This document shows positions 46,441 through 60,575 of a stretch of 64,000 nt of DNA, piece by piece. Position 1 is the stretch's first letter. Every line of letters begins with the position of its first letter. The notes below the pieces were generated by a model, which saw only the letters and a list, made by a program, of their open reading frames with translations, had not been told where the DNA came from and made no database searches. This DNA is from Eulemur rufifrons (lineage: Eukaryota; Chordata; Mammalia; Primates; Lemuridae), in assembly GCF_041146395.1 (NCBI RefSeq), contig NC_090999.1, positions 65,725,001 through 65,789,000 on the forward strand, in the 5' to 3' direction. A program made the position numbers and the translations under genes.

Positions 46441-47160
46441 CTCTTTTTTTTTTTTTTTTCTTCTCTTTTTCTTTTTATGAGAGCTAAGGTTTCCCTATAG
46501 TTGGGAAAGAGATCATTAAAAATAAAACTAAACTAAACAAAAATCTGTCCCCACTGCAATAAAAAACAACCAAAAGTGAAGTTATTGACTTATTTGTACA
46601 TAGAACTAAACAAATTAGATAATACTTTTTGTTGGATATTATCCAACAAACTATATAGAAAATGTATTTTAAAAGACCAAGACATTATTGTTGGTATCAT
46701 AGATCATACTGCCTATGGCAGCATGGGGAATTCATTAAATATCTGTATTATATAAGTACTTATTTTACATATATAATATATATATGATATATATGTCAAA
46801 ACAAACGTATGATTGATCAGCAGTAAACTTGTTGAAAATTGAAACATAAGGCAGATTCTCAGTTGTTTCTGACCTCCAGTTTTCTTTTGCTGGATCCTGT
46901 CTTCCACGTGTATCATCATTTGTTTCTTAGAATGGCCAGTGATCCTTCTCTGCCCTTTGCTGTCGTTGTGAGTGTTACAAACATGAAGAACTCTCTCTCT
47001 CAGAAAACCTGGGAATGGTGCCCGTGTTTACTACTTTGCTCTTGAGGCTCATTTAGTTTTCAAACAGCACACAGTTCTTCTTTGTTTGTCTTGTTTACTT
47101 AGTTTTACTAGAGCAGCAACCTCGAGGGCTCCAGGCTCTTCAGATTTTGTGTTGTGAGGA
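46441..47160. other. A/T-rich stretch with T tracts, nothing classifiable
   Basis: A T-run (46445-46459) and TATATA runs near 46770-46795 are seen. No gene or named repeat. Confidence 0.4.
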
Positions 47161-47174
47161 GAAGACCATGCCCA

Positions 47175-47340
47175 GAGAACAGAAGGCCTAACCCCCGCCC
47201 TGACTCAAGTCCCACTTTCTAGTCTGTGGCCTCCAGCTGGTCTTTTAGGTCTCTGTAATTCAGCTTTTGCAACTGTTTACCTCACAGAGTTGTTATGGAC
47301 ATCAAACAAAATAAAAGCACTACTCAAATGTTAATCATGT
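47175..47340 (+). repeat. MIR SINE fragment
   Basis: 'ctagtctgtggcctccagct', 'ctctgtaattcagcttttgc', 'acctcacagagttgttatgg' and 'ataaaagcactactcaaatg' follow MIR order. Confidence 0.6.
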
Positions 47341-48083
47341 GTTATTTTTAGCAAAATTTCTATTTCATACCAAGACAAAGGAATACTGGTAGTCATTAAT
47401 TTGGTATGTTTTCTTTTTATTCCTATCATTCATTTCACATGTTTTCCCCTTCTATTTCCGTCCATGGATCTCTTTAAATTTTATAACTTTAAAATGATGT
47501 CATCATTATTGAGTCATGACTGAGTCAGCCATTGAGAACATGAATCAGCTGAAACTCATGGAAAAATAACCTCAAGTTCAATAGGACCTGACACTATGGA
47601 GTCAATTTCTGTTGGAGGCAAAGAATCTTCTTTCATTGTAAAGTTCTAAATGAAACCCTAAGTCAAAGTTATAAGCTATGACTTCTAGGGCAAAGAACCA
47701 GGGAACTCAATGGGCAATAAATAGTCAGAAGAATTTACCAAAGCTGTGGAGGGCAATTTTGAACCTGCAGGCTTAGTAACCTATAATCATCCTTGAAGAC
47801 AAGAATATCATAATCTCACAAGCTGAATAAAGGAGGCCAACCAGTGAATCCAGCCCATGGTTAAGCAATCGTTTGCCTTGCAGGTCTGAAAGCTTTGCTG
47901 ACGATAGGTTCTCTTTCTCTCCACCCTTTCATTGAAGTGTCTTGGCCCAGGAGGGTTGAACCAGTATCAGAAGCCTATACCTAAATGAAATTCTGTAAGC
48001 ATTGATCATTATTATCTGCCATGTTTCTATTACGATTGATGAATTTATAACCAGCAATTCAACTTCATCTGTGAAACCTAGTA

Positions 48084-48559
48084 CAGGGAATCTCAATCTT
48101 TGATTTTGAAGCATGGGCCCCATTAGAAGTCTGGTAGAGCCCTTGACCCCTTCTAAGAATGATGTTTTTAAAAGCATAAAACAAAATACATAGGATGCCA
48201 AGGAAACCAATTATATTGAAGAACAGTTATCAAAACTTTAAAAAATACGTGATATAGTTACATAGATGCTTCTTTATTGGTACAATAAATAATATGTACT
48301 GATGGGTTTAATAAATATTATACCTTCAAAATAGTGATGAATGTAAATGATATTTCGAGGCATTGGCAACAATTCTTGACGACAAAGTCACAAGTAACTA
48401 CTTTGGTTTGTTACCCACCTTCATAATTGAAAGAAATGCTAAACTTCAGTTATAGGTTAGTGAGAATAAATAAATGGGTCTTTTCCCCAGTTGCATATAT
48501 AGACCCTTGGAATTCTATCCATAAATCCCTTGGGTATCTGTAGACCCTAAGGTAAGCAC
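48084..48559. mobile_element. Possible hAT-like DNA element
   Basis: It starts CAGGGAATCTCAATC and ends near AAGGTAAGCAC, weakly inverted. The flanks ACCTAGTA (48076-48083) and CCCTATTA (48560-48567) agree at six of eight positions. The interior has no recognisable coding region. The family is unknown and the call is tentative. Confidence 0.4.
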
Positions 48560-48569
48560 CCCTATTAGA

Positions 48570-50990
48570 ATGGCTTCTTTGTTACTGGTCCAAAGGACAG
48601 TCACACAGACTAAAAAGAACAGCATTACCTGTGTCTTCTTGGCATACGTGCTTATAAAACCCAACTTTCACAGCCCACCAACTGGCAGGCTTCTGCAGTG
48701 TAAGTTTAATGGTAAGAAATGGTAAAATTCATTTGGGAGCTACAGTCCATGTATATTTGCTTTGTGTTTTTGCTATGGTGACAGGATATTTCTACCACAG
48801 ATAGTCAAGGTTTTAGACTACTTATCAAAATAAACCTTTAAAGTCATCTTGATTTTGAGAGCTCGTAGGCCCCTTGAGGGAAGCTGAGAAGGCCAGTCTA
48901 AAAGTGGGCTGACAGCCAGATAAAGGTAAGTCAGGCCCACATCGAGATGTGGCATCAGAGTGGGAGCAGGAGGAGGCAAGAAATTTTTGCCTAAGGCATG
49001 GAAACGAGCCCAGGCTGGACGGAGCTTCGCACACCTTCATCCCCCGGCCCCAGCCTGGGGCAGCCAGAGTGTGGACACTGGGAGCACATTTGCAACCATC
49101 TCCCTGCAGGAACTGAGATACCATATGAGTTGAAAGCAAAACAGAACCCCTCCCTCCTTTATTTTATTTTATTTTTTTTTTGCTTGAGAGAACTGGTTTT
49201 ATTTTAGGGGACTTTATTTTAGGCAAAGAGTGTACTGATTTCCACAATTAGTCAATATCTGTATAGAATGTGTTCAAGAAAGCAAAAGGGTTTAATAGAC
49301 CTCAGACATACTATGCTTTAACCTTTCAGTGGCATAGTTTTAAATTTTGGCATAACTTTTTATGAGATGTTGCTATCAATGTTTTTCTTTCAATGTATTT
49401 GAGTTTTGTGGTAAATTATATTGGCATTGGCCAAATTTTGTATATGTATTAATATTTATGTAAATATGTGTTATCTATGTGTGTACATGATTTTTTTTTT
49501 GCATATGTTATTAGCTAATACATATAAGGAAGTTAGATAAAGAAGTATCACTTTTAGAAAATGAATTAAAGGCTGGTAAACCAAAGGGATGACACTGGAG
49601 TGCTCATGCTTCCTTACTTGCTTGTTCCTGAGTCACATTCATATTTCCAGGTAAATGTCTGAGGGAGCTACACACGCTTTGTAAAGGGTTGAGTCAAAAC
49701 TAGATGAGGGAACTGCTATGAATAGACAAAGAGGAAACTCAAAGGAAATATGGAAATGAGATCATACTCAGAGGACAACAAATTTACTTTTGAAATCAAC
49801 CTCCTCTCTGCAATGGGAAATCACAGGTAGTCCAGCCAGTAGACGAAGGGACCGCCAGTGTCTCTGGGACATGGACTCGGTGTCTTCTGCTGCAGGGGGA
49901 GGTTTGGGAGCAGCTGAGGCTCCTTCCAAGGGGGTGTTAAGGTAGCAAGCGGTCAGAGTTCCAGGTCAGGCCCAGGTGTCACCCAGTGAGCTTTGTTCAA
50001 AGCCACGTGCTTCAGAGCAGTCTGAGTGTGTCTCATGACTTTCTTAGAATTTCTTTTGATTTCTATGTTTCTGAGAAGCAGTGTAGTCTCACTTTGATCT
50101 CAGCTCGGCGGTCACTGCATTTAGTGGAAACTTCCCAGCCATGCTTACTACCATCCTCAGCGGTGACACTGGCCCGTCTCATTGTCTCTTTTTCCATTCC
50201 TTTTCACGGAAGGTTGGTGACTAAAGTCCCAATCATAGTTCTATCCAGCGACATAGCTTCAAAATTTGACTATGAAAAAAATATTACCATGAAGTTTCCC
50301 CAGAACTCATCTTTGCAGTGTTTTAAATGGACCTGTGACACATTTGGGGTCTCTGGTCCCATGAAGAATTTGTCCTCTTCTTTGCTTGATAGAAGCCATT
50401 TCTTTCCTGGAACATTTTATAAAAAACCACTGCACACAGCATTCTGGGAGCTGTAGGAGGATTAAGAATGACCTTTAGCTGGGGAATGAGGCAGCACAAC
50501 CACAGCCGATTCTGACCTATTTTCTTTTTACATGTATAATATTGCACCTCTGTGGAAAACTCTGACCAAGTCCCAAGCCGGCCTCAAGCAGACCCTAAAT
50601 ATTCTCAGAGAAATGGCCTTCAATCAGTAGAAAGCTCGTCTAAATACACACCAGGGTAAAGCTCAGTTCAAATCTGCTAAAGGTGTCTCCCACCAAAGAG
50701 GGGCTGGGATTTCTTTTTAAAGGAGAGAAACTAAGATAAGGTGCACATTACGATAATACAATTTCCTTACACCAGTTATCACTTGACAGTGTGAAGAGTG
50801 ATTACTTCATTTGATTTTTTAGATACAAGGTTAATAGAGCAATGGTACAGTTATGAGTTATACAATTACATAACAGATATACTTAAAGAACTTTCATTTT
50901 TTAAAAATCATCATATGTATTGGATAGTTAATACAACAGATATGGCAATTGTGAAATGAATTGTGTTAGGCAAATAGACTTAATTTGGAA
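48570..50990. other. Intergenic, nothing classifiable
   Basis: A (TTTTA)n/T tract lies at 49158-49181, and an A/T-rich stretch at 49260-49560. A 156-codon plus frame (49986-50456) has no recognisable family. No exon is called. Confidence 0.4.
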
Positions 50991-50995
50991 AGGAA

Positions 50996-51160
50996 ATAAA
51001 TATTTATAAAACACCTACTAGAGCCAGGCGATGTGCTGGGATCTTGACATGTGTTATTCCACTTGATCCTTGCAACAGGTTGGTAGCATTAGATATTTTA
51101 CCAGAGAAAAAGACAAAAAGCCCTAAAGTTCAGAGAAGACAGGTTTCGCTGTGGTTATTG
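50996..51160 (-). repeat. MIR SINE, antisense
   Basis: 'taaaacacctactagagcca', 'gcgatgtgctgggatcttga', 'catgtgttattccacttgat' and 'ccttgcaacaggttggtagc' read as the reverse complement of the MIR 3' half. Confidence 0.6.
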
Positions 51161-51199
51161 TACGATCTGAGAGGTGAGCCCATGTCTTGCCATTGCCCG

Positions 51200-51510
51200 T
51201 TACTTAGTGTGAATGTTGCGCATCATTTCTTCTCTTTCCTTTTGACCTTTGCCATCCCTTCAATTGAATGTGATCACACTCTTGCCACACTCTCCATAGT
51301 TCTTTTCATCATTGTCACCGTCATAATAATGGTGATCGTTCATTGACCTCATTTAATGCATCTTATTATGGTTACTTATAGATTTCTCTTCTTACGTTAC
51401 ACCATATGTTCCTTGAAAGTAGGTCTCGAGTCTTACTCATTTTTATATTTTCAGCGGCATCTTACGTACTGTGCTGCATCTATTCTCTCCTCAATAAGTG
51501 TTTTAGAATG
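51200..51510 (+). repeat. L2 LINE 3' end, diverged
   Basis: 'cataataatggtgatcgttc', 'ttccttgaaagtaggtctcg', 'agtcttactcatttttatat' and 'tcctcaataagtgttttaga' preserve the L2 3' order. Confidence 0.5.
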
Positions 51511-52067
51511 AAACTAAGTGAAGCAAAATGCTCATAACCCAGGGAGCTCATAAACTAGAGTTGTTTTTTTTTTTTTAAATTTGTGTTCTAGTTAAAAGAT
51601 GGTGGTGTAAAGTATGTTTTCTTTAACCCCATTCATGAAACCTACCAAATTTTTTAAAATATGAAATTTTGGTATGAAAAGTGCACCTAGAATGAAATCA
51701 GGAAATAGCTACAATATCAAATTACATTATCTGCCAAATATGGTGAATCTGGACCCAGTCGAGGGAGGTTTAGAAAGCTGGGCACACATGCTGGCTTCCA
51801 ATTAGGATGCAGATTTTTCTGAAAGTAAGTGATATAAGGGACCCCAAGGCTATTTTTACTTTGAACAGCTGATGGAGTACCATGCAGCTGTGAAAAAGAA
51901 TGCAATGGGTCAACAGGGACTAACAAAAGAAAAACCTGTGCACGGATATAGACTCTTAGTAGTTTCTTCTGGAGTCTGGGATTGGTGCGTCAGGACTGGG
52001 GCATTCTACTTTTTCCTGTATTCACTACATATTATTTGAAATTTTTGTAAAGAGTAGAAATGACTTT

Positions 52068-52402
<335 letters not shown>

Positions 52403-52984
52403 AGAAATGACTTTCTACAACAGATTAGGACAAGGACAAAGGACACATTTTCGTTTTTTATTGGGTCACCGTAACAGTCATGGTCCGTGAGTTAGGAAGA
52501 GAACCTGGAGAAAATGCTTTGCTTAGTGGTCCTTTAGATTCTATTCCCGTCCTGGCAGTGCTTCCTAGGGACCACACGAGACCTCTTGTCGCAGCCTCAA
52601 ACCCGACCCTCCTGCCTTGGCCTGTTCCTCCTGCCTCATGCTGTCATGCTCTGGACCATGTGGGCCTCCGACCTCACCTTTTGGTTTCTGGTTCCAATGG
52701 TCACTTCATCGCTTGGACTTGATGCCTGGCAGAGCCTTCTGATTCTCCACTCCTATTGGTCTGCCTCAGGGCACTTCTGGAATGCTCTTCTGTGGACCTT
52801 GATTCACCTCTCACTCACAAAGCACAAGGCTAAAGCAAACATTTCTGAAAAGAGGAACTTACAACCTTAGGTCACCGGTCAATTTCTACACTAGCACTTA
52901 GTAATCAAAATTTACCATTTGTGTATTAGTGGCTAATTGCTGTCGGTAATTACTCAAAATCAAAGAGACCAGCACTTTTTAGCC

Positions 52985-53210
52985 TAGGGTGGTAAAGAGT
53001 GTGGACTCTCCAGCCAGACTGCTGGATTCAAAGTCCAGCTCTGTCACTTACTAGCTAGCTGTGTGGCCCTGAGAAAGTTACTCAACCTCTCTGTGGCCCA
53101 TCTGTACAATGGCAGTAATATTCATGAGTTATTTTGAGGAGTAGATGGTGTAATTATTTTCAAAGTGCTTAGAGCAGTGCCAGACATACAGTGAGAGCTA
53201 TATAAGTGTT
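52985..53210 (+). repeat. Full-length MIR SINE
   Basis: 'ggtaaagagtgtggactctc', 'cagactgctggattcaaagt', 'ccagctctgtcacttactag', 'gaaagttactcaacctctct', 'gcttagagcagtgccagaca' and 'gtgagagctatataagtg' run through the whole MIR consensus. Confidence 0.85.
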
Positions 53211-53264
53211 TTTTAAATAAAATATTTGTTTCCTTTGCATTTTTTCCCGTGGGAATGCTTGGCT

Positions 53265-53395
53265 CTGACTTTCACAGACTGTTAGCCCCTTGAGGACAGG
53301 AACTTTGTTTGTTCACTGTGTCATCCTCAGTGACTAGAACTGTGTCACCACAGGGAGATGAGCCATAACCATTGGTTTTAATGCATGAATGATTA
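53265..53395 (+). repeat. L2 LINE extreme 3' end
   Basis: 'gactgttagccccttgagga', 'caggaactttgtttgttcac' and 'gcatgaatga' match the last part of L2. Confidence 0.6.
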
Positions 53396-53822
53396 TCCAG
53401 TAAGATAAGGGTTCTGGAAGCAAAGCATACCACTCACACGGGCTGATTACTTATTAGTACTGTCTTCACTCGCATTTTCCCCTCCTTTGTGTTTTCAGAT
53501 CATACGCCTCTGCCTGGGACCCGCTAGCAGAGGCAAAACCCTGACTGGTAGCATCGTAGACTGTTGTATCTTGCTCAGCTGGAATCAGCTAAGTAATACT
53601 CAAGGGTTGATAAATAGAAAGCATTTCAGTGATAAGAATGTCAATGCCATTTTTTTTTTTTTTTTACAAAAACACACAGGTTTAGGGCTACAGTCCTATT
53701 CCTAAAGGAAGTATTGCTAAAGGGAAGCGGTGGACTCAAAATAGAAATGTTATTTAACATCACAGCCTGCACTTGTGAAGTTAGGCTAGAAAAGACAGTG
53801 GCTCAGGTGTGATCACTTGTGT

Positions 53823-53856
53823 CCTCTCTCTCTCTCTCCCTCTCTCTCTCATCTCT
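53823..53856. repeat. (TC)n microsatellite
   Basis: CTCTCTCTCT with a few CCC interruptions, seen directly. Confidence 0.9.
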
Positions 53857-54115
53857 CACTTTGGGAGAAGCCAGCTGTGCTGTGTGTAAGGACATTTGGA
53901 CAGCCTATGGAAAGTTCCACACGCTGAAAAACACAGGGCTCCAGCCAACATCCAGGCGAGTAAGCTTGGAAGTGGGTTCTCCAGCCCCAGTCGATATTAC
54001 TCCGAACTCAAGCCACCCAACCAAGCTGCTCCTTCAATCCTCATAATAAATGTTTGTTGTTTTAAGCTGCTAACTTCTGGGGTGTTTTGTTACACAGTAA
54101 TATACATGCATTTGA
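53857..54115 (+). repeat. Old interspersed repeat, family unassigned
   Basis: 'gggagaagccagctgtgctg', 'acagcctatggaaagttcca', 'cagccccagtcgatattact', 'tcctcataataaatgtttgt' and 'tgttttaagctgctaacttc' match a frequent mammalian repeat tail with a polyadenylation hexamer. I cannot name the family with certainty. Confidence 0.45.
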
Positions 54116-54658
54116 AAAGCGTTGTTTAGGACATTTAGTCTACTTTTTCAGAATGTCTTCGGTGACTAGGTATTTAAGGAGACTGCTCATAATGAAACCA
54201 AACAGGAAAAATAATAGTTATGTTTTTAGAGATACTATATTAATCTTTAAAATATATGGCCATTGCAAAATTTAGCTTTTTGTCATCTTAGATTTTATAG
54301 GAGGTAGCAGTTGAGACAACTGGCAGTTTTGGAGTTTTTCTTCATAGTTCTATAACTCGACTTTTCTGAGTACAGATAGTGTAAGCGGTTTTTAGAGAGA
54401 GAGAAACTTGCAGAAGTACAAAACCTCTTTATTGTTTCTTTTTTCCTTTTAAAAATTATACCAAAGCTGTATATCATTAATATCCTAAAAGGTATTAGAA
54501 ATAGGTGGCAATAAATACTAAGTAATATAATTACTAAAACAAAGATGAAATGACACCACTGATTACAGTTGTGGGGAGGTAAGAATATATCCAAATTAAT
54601 GCAATCAATCACAATTAAGCACAAGACTTGGTGTTCAATTTCTCAAACAAGACAATAT

Positions 54659-54952
54659 GGTGTGGTGGGCACTGTGGCTCATGACTGTAATCCTAACCCT
54701 CTGGGAGGCCAATGCAGGAGGATCGCTTGAGGTCAGGAGTTCGAGACCAGCCTGAGCAAGAGTGAGACCCTGTCTCTAAAAAAAAAAATAGAAAAATTAG
54801 CCAGGTGTGGTGGCATGTGCCTGTCGTCCCAGCTACTTGGGAGGCTGAGGCAGAAGGATCACTTGAGCCCAGGAGTTTGAAGTTGCAATGAGCTATGGTG
54901 ACTCCATTGCACTCTAGCCAGTGACACTCTGTCTCAGAAAAAAAAAAAAAAA
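54659..54952 (+). mobile_element. Old Alu, diverged
   Basis: Alu-like from 'ggtgtggtgggcactgtggc' to an A tail at 54938-54952. It lacks the lemur middle block (after 'gaccctgtctctaaaaaaaa' it goes straight to 'tagaaaaattagccaggtgt') and is considerably diverged, so it is an older insertion than those at 20555 and 32365. Confidence 0.92.
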
Positions 54953-55556
54953 GGACACTAGTGGGCTCTAACGTTATCATTATCTAATTTAAGGACGTAC
55001 ACTGGTTCACCAGGAGAGACATACTTTTCCCCCCAGCATAAAACTCCTAAGAAAACTTTATTACATGGTTTTATAAAAGATGTAGACAAAAAAGGGTTGC
55101 TGAGAGTGACTATACAAACAACCAAAAAAAGGAATATTCTTATATGGCCATTTCTTACAGGACCCCTAGCTCTGATAGAGATGGCTTACGAGCTGGGGAA
55201 CTACAGCATAGGCACATGGCATTCTGGTGACCCGACTTGCTGCAGGAATAATTTTTAGCGTAAAATCCAAATTGGCACTTTCAAAGTGTGTGTTCCTTGG
55301 AATACTGGTTCTAAGAGACTCTGATAAAATGGGCACACTGTGGCCTCTACTCTCTCTCAGAGAACATATCAGCATATAAAAAGTTGTGAAAAGTCCTTTA
55401 TAAAAAGAAAACTGTCAACTCTGTTAAATCTAGCATTTTCTAAATTTATTAGGCAACAGAAATCTTTTTGGGTAATGCCTACAAACATTCCCCAGCATTT
55501 ATTTGGGAGATGCCAAAGTCTTCCCAAGGACGGTGAGCCTTGCTTTTCTCTGTTCA

Positions 55557-55700
55557 TTTGAATCACCTGGGAAACTTTTCCAAACATTGTCTGCCTAGGC
55601 CCCACCCCGAGAGATTCTGATCACCTGGTCTTGGTGGGGGCCTCAGGGATAGTAGGGTTTTAAAACTCCGCAGGTGACTCTAATGAACAGAGAGTTGTGA
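55557..55700 (+). mobile_element. Partial MER5A-like relic
   Basis: 'gaatcacctgggaaactttt', 'cctaggccccaccccgagag', 'attctgatcacctggtcttg' and 'ccgcaggtgactctaatgaa' are the central and 3' parts of a MER5A-type element; its termini are missing. Confidence 0.65.
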
Positions 55701-55704
55701 ATGC

Positions 55705-55890
55705 AAATTTAGCCTCAAATCAGAATCACCTGGAGGGCTTGTTAAAGCACCGATTGCTGGGCCCCACCGCATGAGTTTCAGATGGAGGAGGGTTGGAGCA
55801 GGGCCTGAGAATTTGCATTTCTGTTAATAACAGGTTCCCAGGTGCAGCCGCTGCAGGTGGTGGTCAGAGGACACACTCTAAGAATCACTG
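55705..55890 (+). mobile_element. MER5A (hAT-Charlie)
   Basis: 'cagaatcacctggagggctt', 'gttaaagcaccgattgctgg', 'gcctgagaatttgcatttct', 'aacaggttcccaggtgcagc' and a closing 'agaatcactg'. It follows the partial copy directly in the same orientation, so two related relics sit side by side. Confidence 0.8.
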
Positions 55891-55894
55891 CTCT

Positions 55895-57375
55895 GAGGAA
55901 CAATGGGTTAACAGGGCTATCAGGCTACCGTATTGAGTGAAAGTGTCAGTTGTATAGCTGATAATGCAGAGTAAAGGGACAAAATTGCAGATTTCCCAAA
56001 GGGAGCTCCACCTGCTGCAGATGTCAGGCGTGCAAACAGCAATGACCACGCTTTGCACCAAGAGGTGAAACAGTCTGGCTATGGTGGATTGCATCCCCCT
56101 CCAGGCAGAGTACAGGGGAGCGGACGGTCACAGCAGTGGACAGGAGCCTCGAGGGCTATCAGTGATCTGTGCAATGGCCTCGACCCTAGGGCGTGATAGC
56201 AGATTGAGGTGTTCACCTGGTTGAAGAAGTCAGGGCAATGAGGAATACCCGGCCCAGAGCACAGCTAGGGCAATGAACATTTTACCTCCTGTATACAGGG
56301 GTTTATGTTTACAGCAATACTCTTAGGGAAAAACTAAATTTCAAGGGGGAAGAACGTGCGTGGGCTGTGAGAGTTTGCTGGGCTTTCTCCCCAGTCACCA
56401 GGGAGCTCTCAGGGATCAGCACCAAGTCTGAGAGGATGAGCCCCGAAGGCAGGCTGACAGGAAGTGGGGTGCAGTGGGGAGACGTGACTTGCATTCTTGC
56501 CTCGTGCTGGTACCACATGACCCTTCTGGGCCTGTTTGTTCTTGGTGGCTTGTTCCCACCTGACACTAAAAGTGGTTTAAAGGAAGGATCAATTGAGAAC
56601 ATTAGTGAGAATGTTTGGAAAAGGCACAAAGCGTGGTAGGTTGTCGGGTGGTCTTGTAAGAAAGTACTCACTGCTCATTTTCATTCCCAGAAGGGTTCCT
56701 TTTGCCTTCTCTGATCCTTTGGTGTCTTTCTCCCCACCCTCTTACTCAGTTTCCTGCTTGCCCACCAATGACCTTGTTGGAGTCACACGGCCCACACAGA
56801 TGGTTTGCCTGGTGCTGGCAACAAGAGAGTGCTCACTGGCCACTTTAAGTGTACAGACGTTATTTCTCTTTTTCTCAGAGAAACTGCCCCTGGGTGATAG
56901 AGCTCTAGCCTAGACTTCTTGCTGTAACTCCAGAAACCTCCACCAAAGGAGGCCAATCTTGATTCTTTGTGCACTGGTTACACTCCAACCTCTGACCTCC
57001 AGAAAGACGGGGGGCTCAGCCGTTCCTGGGAAAGGCAGTCAGCTTTCCTACTAGCTGAAACTTTCCCGTGTGAAATCTCACGAACCAGTTTGAGGTCCAC
57101 TGCCCGCTAAAATGATATCTCTCTGTTTTAGACACTTTGCTCAGAAAGAATTAGCAACATGAGAAGGCCACCGGATAACCCCCAGTACCAAAACGCCTCT
57201 GATAAGGCACCACCTGAAACGCCTGGTCCTCAGGAGGGAACCATGTCTGGGCTTCATCTGCCCAGGAATGCTTAGTCAGGGCAACCCAGCAATTGAGGGA
57301 ACAAGCTCGACAACAAAAAAGCAAGACCCTAAATGGCTTTTGTTGATGAGGAGTAATTTGGATAATATACATTCA
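55895..57375. other. Intergenic, nothing classifiable
   Basis: No exon or named repeat seen. Frames of up to 120 codons on the minus strand (56309-56671) have no recognisable family. Confidence 0.4.
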
Positions 57376-57379
57376 GGGA

Positions 57380-57665
57380 GAGTGCTCAAGGCCCTCTCAC
57401 CTCAGGGCCTTTCCATCACCTGCTCTCTTCCTGTCACTGTCCTCTCACCCAGCCAGTACTTCAGCTACTTCCCCAGCGAGGCCTTACCCCCATCCCTTCA
57501 CTGTGCTAATCCGCTTGTTATTCATTCTCGCAGCTAACCTTGCATTTTGCAGCATTTACCACAATTGGAATCAACTAATGTAATTCACATTCGTCTTGTT
57601 CCATGGTGTATTCCCGCCACCTAGCACAAAGCCTAGGTGCACTTAAATATTTGTTGAATGAACAC
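57380..57665 (+). repeat. L2 LINE 3' end
   Basis: 'ctcacctcagggcctttcca', 'cacccagccagtacttcagc', 'ccagcgaggccttaccccca', 'atggtgtattcccgccacct', 'agcacaaagcctaggtgcac' and 'aaatatttgttgaatgaaca' are in L2 order through the typical terminus. Confidence 0.75.
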
Positions 57666-59392
57666 ATGGATGCTATGAGTGAGGAACTCCCAACATACCC
57701 AACAGTGTTTCACACGGGACTCTTTGACAGCTTTGGTTGAAGTCACAAGACAATCAACGCCATTTGCCCTGACAATAGACAGTCAGATTCTGAATCACAT
57801 GGGCAGGACCTGCAGAGGGAGTAATAAAAGAAATCAATTTTGCTTCTCTTAGCTTCTGGCTCCTCTCACTGGAATAAAGGGTAGAAGTTGAAAAGTCTCA
57901 GAGCAATTGTATAGATAGTTGACGGTGTACTTCCTCTTACCGTAGGGCTAATGAGAGCAGCTTCATGAAGACCACTTAAGAAACCTGATTTGTGTCTCCT
58001 CAAGTGTGAGGGACACAGAGGGCTGGTATGTGATTCATGCCTGAAAATAAAGGTCTACAGCAGAGTCGAGGCTGCATTTGGGAAGTCACTAGGCTCTCAC
58101 AGATCCCAGGCCAAAGGCACTATTGTGCGTGGCGGGGGTAGATGGAAGGCCAGACATAACACCGCCAGTGGGCATGCTAGTGTGGTCATTTAAAAAGGGG
58201 ACCTGAATGGAGGGGCTTCAACGTGGCTGCCTGGAGGCATCTGACACTCACCTCCTCCACAAAGAAGAACCAAAACAGTGAGTAGATAATTACACTTTGA
58301 ATTATCTATCTTGGGCCTGAGATCACCTTGCCTCTGCCTCCCACAGTCAGCACATGCACTTACTACTAAGGGGTTTGAGGACAACTGTGCCTGGCCCAGC
58401 TCTGTCCCCTCAGTGTCTGAGCATGAAGTCCAGGAGCCTTAGGACTGCCTAAGCCCAGTCCACCACTGTTGGCACCTAAGTACTCTTCCCGGGGGGCCTG
58501 AGGTTGGGTCCACCCAACCTGCTGCTACCACCACAGCTGGCACCCACCAACAAGTACCACCTGCAGGCCCAGGGACTGGCCCACCCGGCTTATCATAGCC
58601 ACCACCAACATCAGGTGGACCACTCAGGACTCGGAGGGTCATCCCACCATTGCTACTGCCAGCACCTGCACCAAACCCACTGCCCAGGGGCCCAAGAACC
58701 TGCCTACCTGCCTGGCCTACTGCTGCCATGCTGGCACCTAAGCAAGCTTCCTGGAGCCCCAAGAATTGGACCATGTGGACCTCCCAACACCAGTGCCAGC
58801 ATATGCTACACTTGGGCCCAAGGACAAGTACTCTCGGCCTATCACTGTCACCACTGGGGCCTGAAGGTAGACCCACCTGGCATCCTTATTCCCAGAAAAA
58901 CTTCACCACAGCCTCCACTAACAACTGCACCCTAAGCCACTGAGGAAATCACAGATACTGTTTATAGCTGAAGAAATACGGAGACTATACTATAGCATGC
59001 ACCCAGAATCAAAGCCAAAGTGCCCTACCCAACCAAAACCATAGATACGCCTTCAGAAAACAGTCCTCTCCTATGGAAGCAAACTCAAAAAGTTGGAAGA
59101 AGTGACTGTTACACCAGATGTGCAGATGTCAACATAAGGACACAAGAAACATGAAAAAGCGAGGACACATGACACCTCCAAAGGAACACAATAATTCTCA
59201 GTGACAGATTGCAATCAAAAAGAAATTTATGAAATTCTGGATAAAGAATTCAAAATAATGATAATAAAGAAGCTCAGTGAGCTATAAGGGCATACTGGGA
59301 AACAGTACAAAGAAATCAGAAAAATAATTCAGGATACGAATGAGAAATTTACCAAAGAGAATGATATCATAAAAAAGAACCAAACATAAATC

Positions 59393-60005
59393 TTGGAACT
59401 GAAGAACTCATTAAATGAAATACAAAATACATTTGAAGCTTCAACAAGACTAGACCAAGCAGAAGACAGAATTTCAAAACTCGAAGACAGGTCTTTTGAA
59501 ATAGCCTCATCAGACAAAAATAAAGATAAAAGAATTAAAAAGAATGAACAAAGCCTACATGACCAGGACACCATAAAGCCACCAAATATTTTTATTTTCA
59601 GTGTCCCAGAAAATAAAAAGAAAATCTTTCAGTGAAGAGAAAATAAAAGGGATAGAAAACCTGTTTAACAAAGTAATAGCTGAAAACTTCCCAAATCTAG
59701 CAACAGATTTAGAGATCCAGATACAGAAATTTCAGAGATCCCCAAAGAGATACAATGCAGAAAGGTCTTCTCCATAGCACATTATAGCCAAAGTGTCAAA
59801 AGTAAAAGACAAAGTGAGAATTCCAAAAACAGCAAGAGAAAAGCATTTAGTCAATCGTAAGGGAAATCCCATGACACTAACAGTGAATTTCTCAGCAAAA
59901 ACCTTACAAGCTAGGAGAGAATGGGATGATTTATTCAAAGTGGTGAAAGAAAAAAAAATGCCGTCAAACTATACTATGGCCAGCAAACTTATCCTTCATA
60001 AATGA
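59393..60005 (+). pseudogene. Broken ORF1-like reading frame of the HAL1 element
   Basis: Two remaining open stretches recall L1 ORF1p. One (59393-59635) has heptad-like LEDRSFEIAS residues as in the coiled coil, with DQAEDRISKLEDRS at its centre. The other (59793-60005) has the C-terminal domain pattern TAREKHLVNRKGNPM ... TLQARREWDDLFKVV. They are in different frames with stops between them, so no protein is made from this copy. Confidence 0.75.
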
Positions 60006-60180
60006 AGGAGAAATAAATTGCCTTTCCCGGATAAGCAAAAGCTGAGGGAATTTATCACCCCTAGATCGCTGTACAAGAAATGCTTAAGGGAATCCTACAC
60101 CTGGAAGTGAAGGAATGATATCTACCATCGTGAGAACACATGAAAGGGCAAACATATGTAATCAACCTAAGTGTCCATCA

Positions 60181-60575
<395 letters not shown>
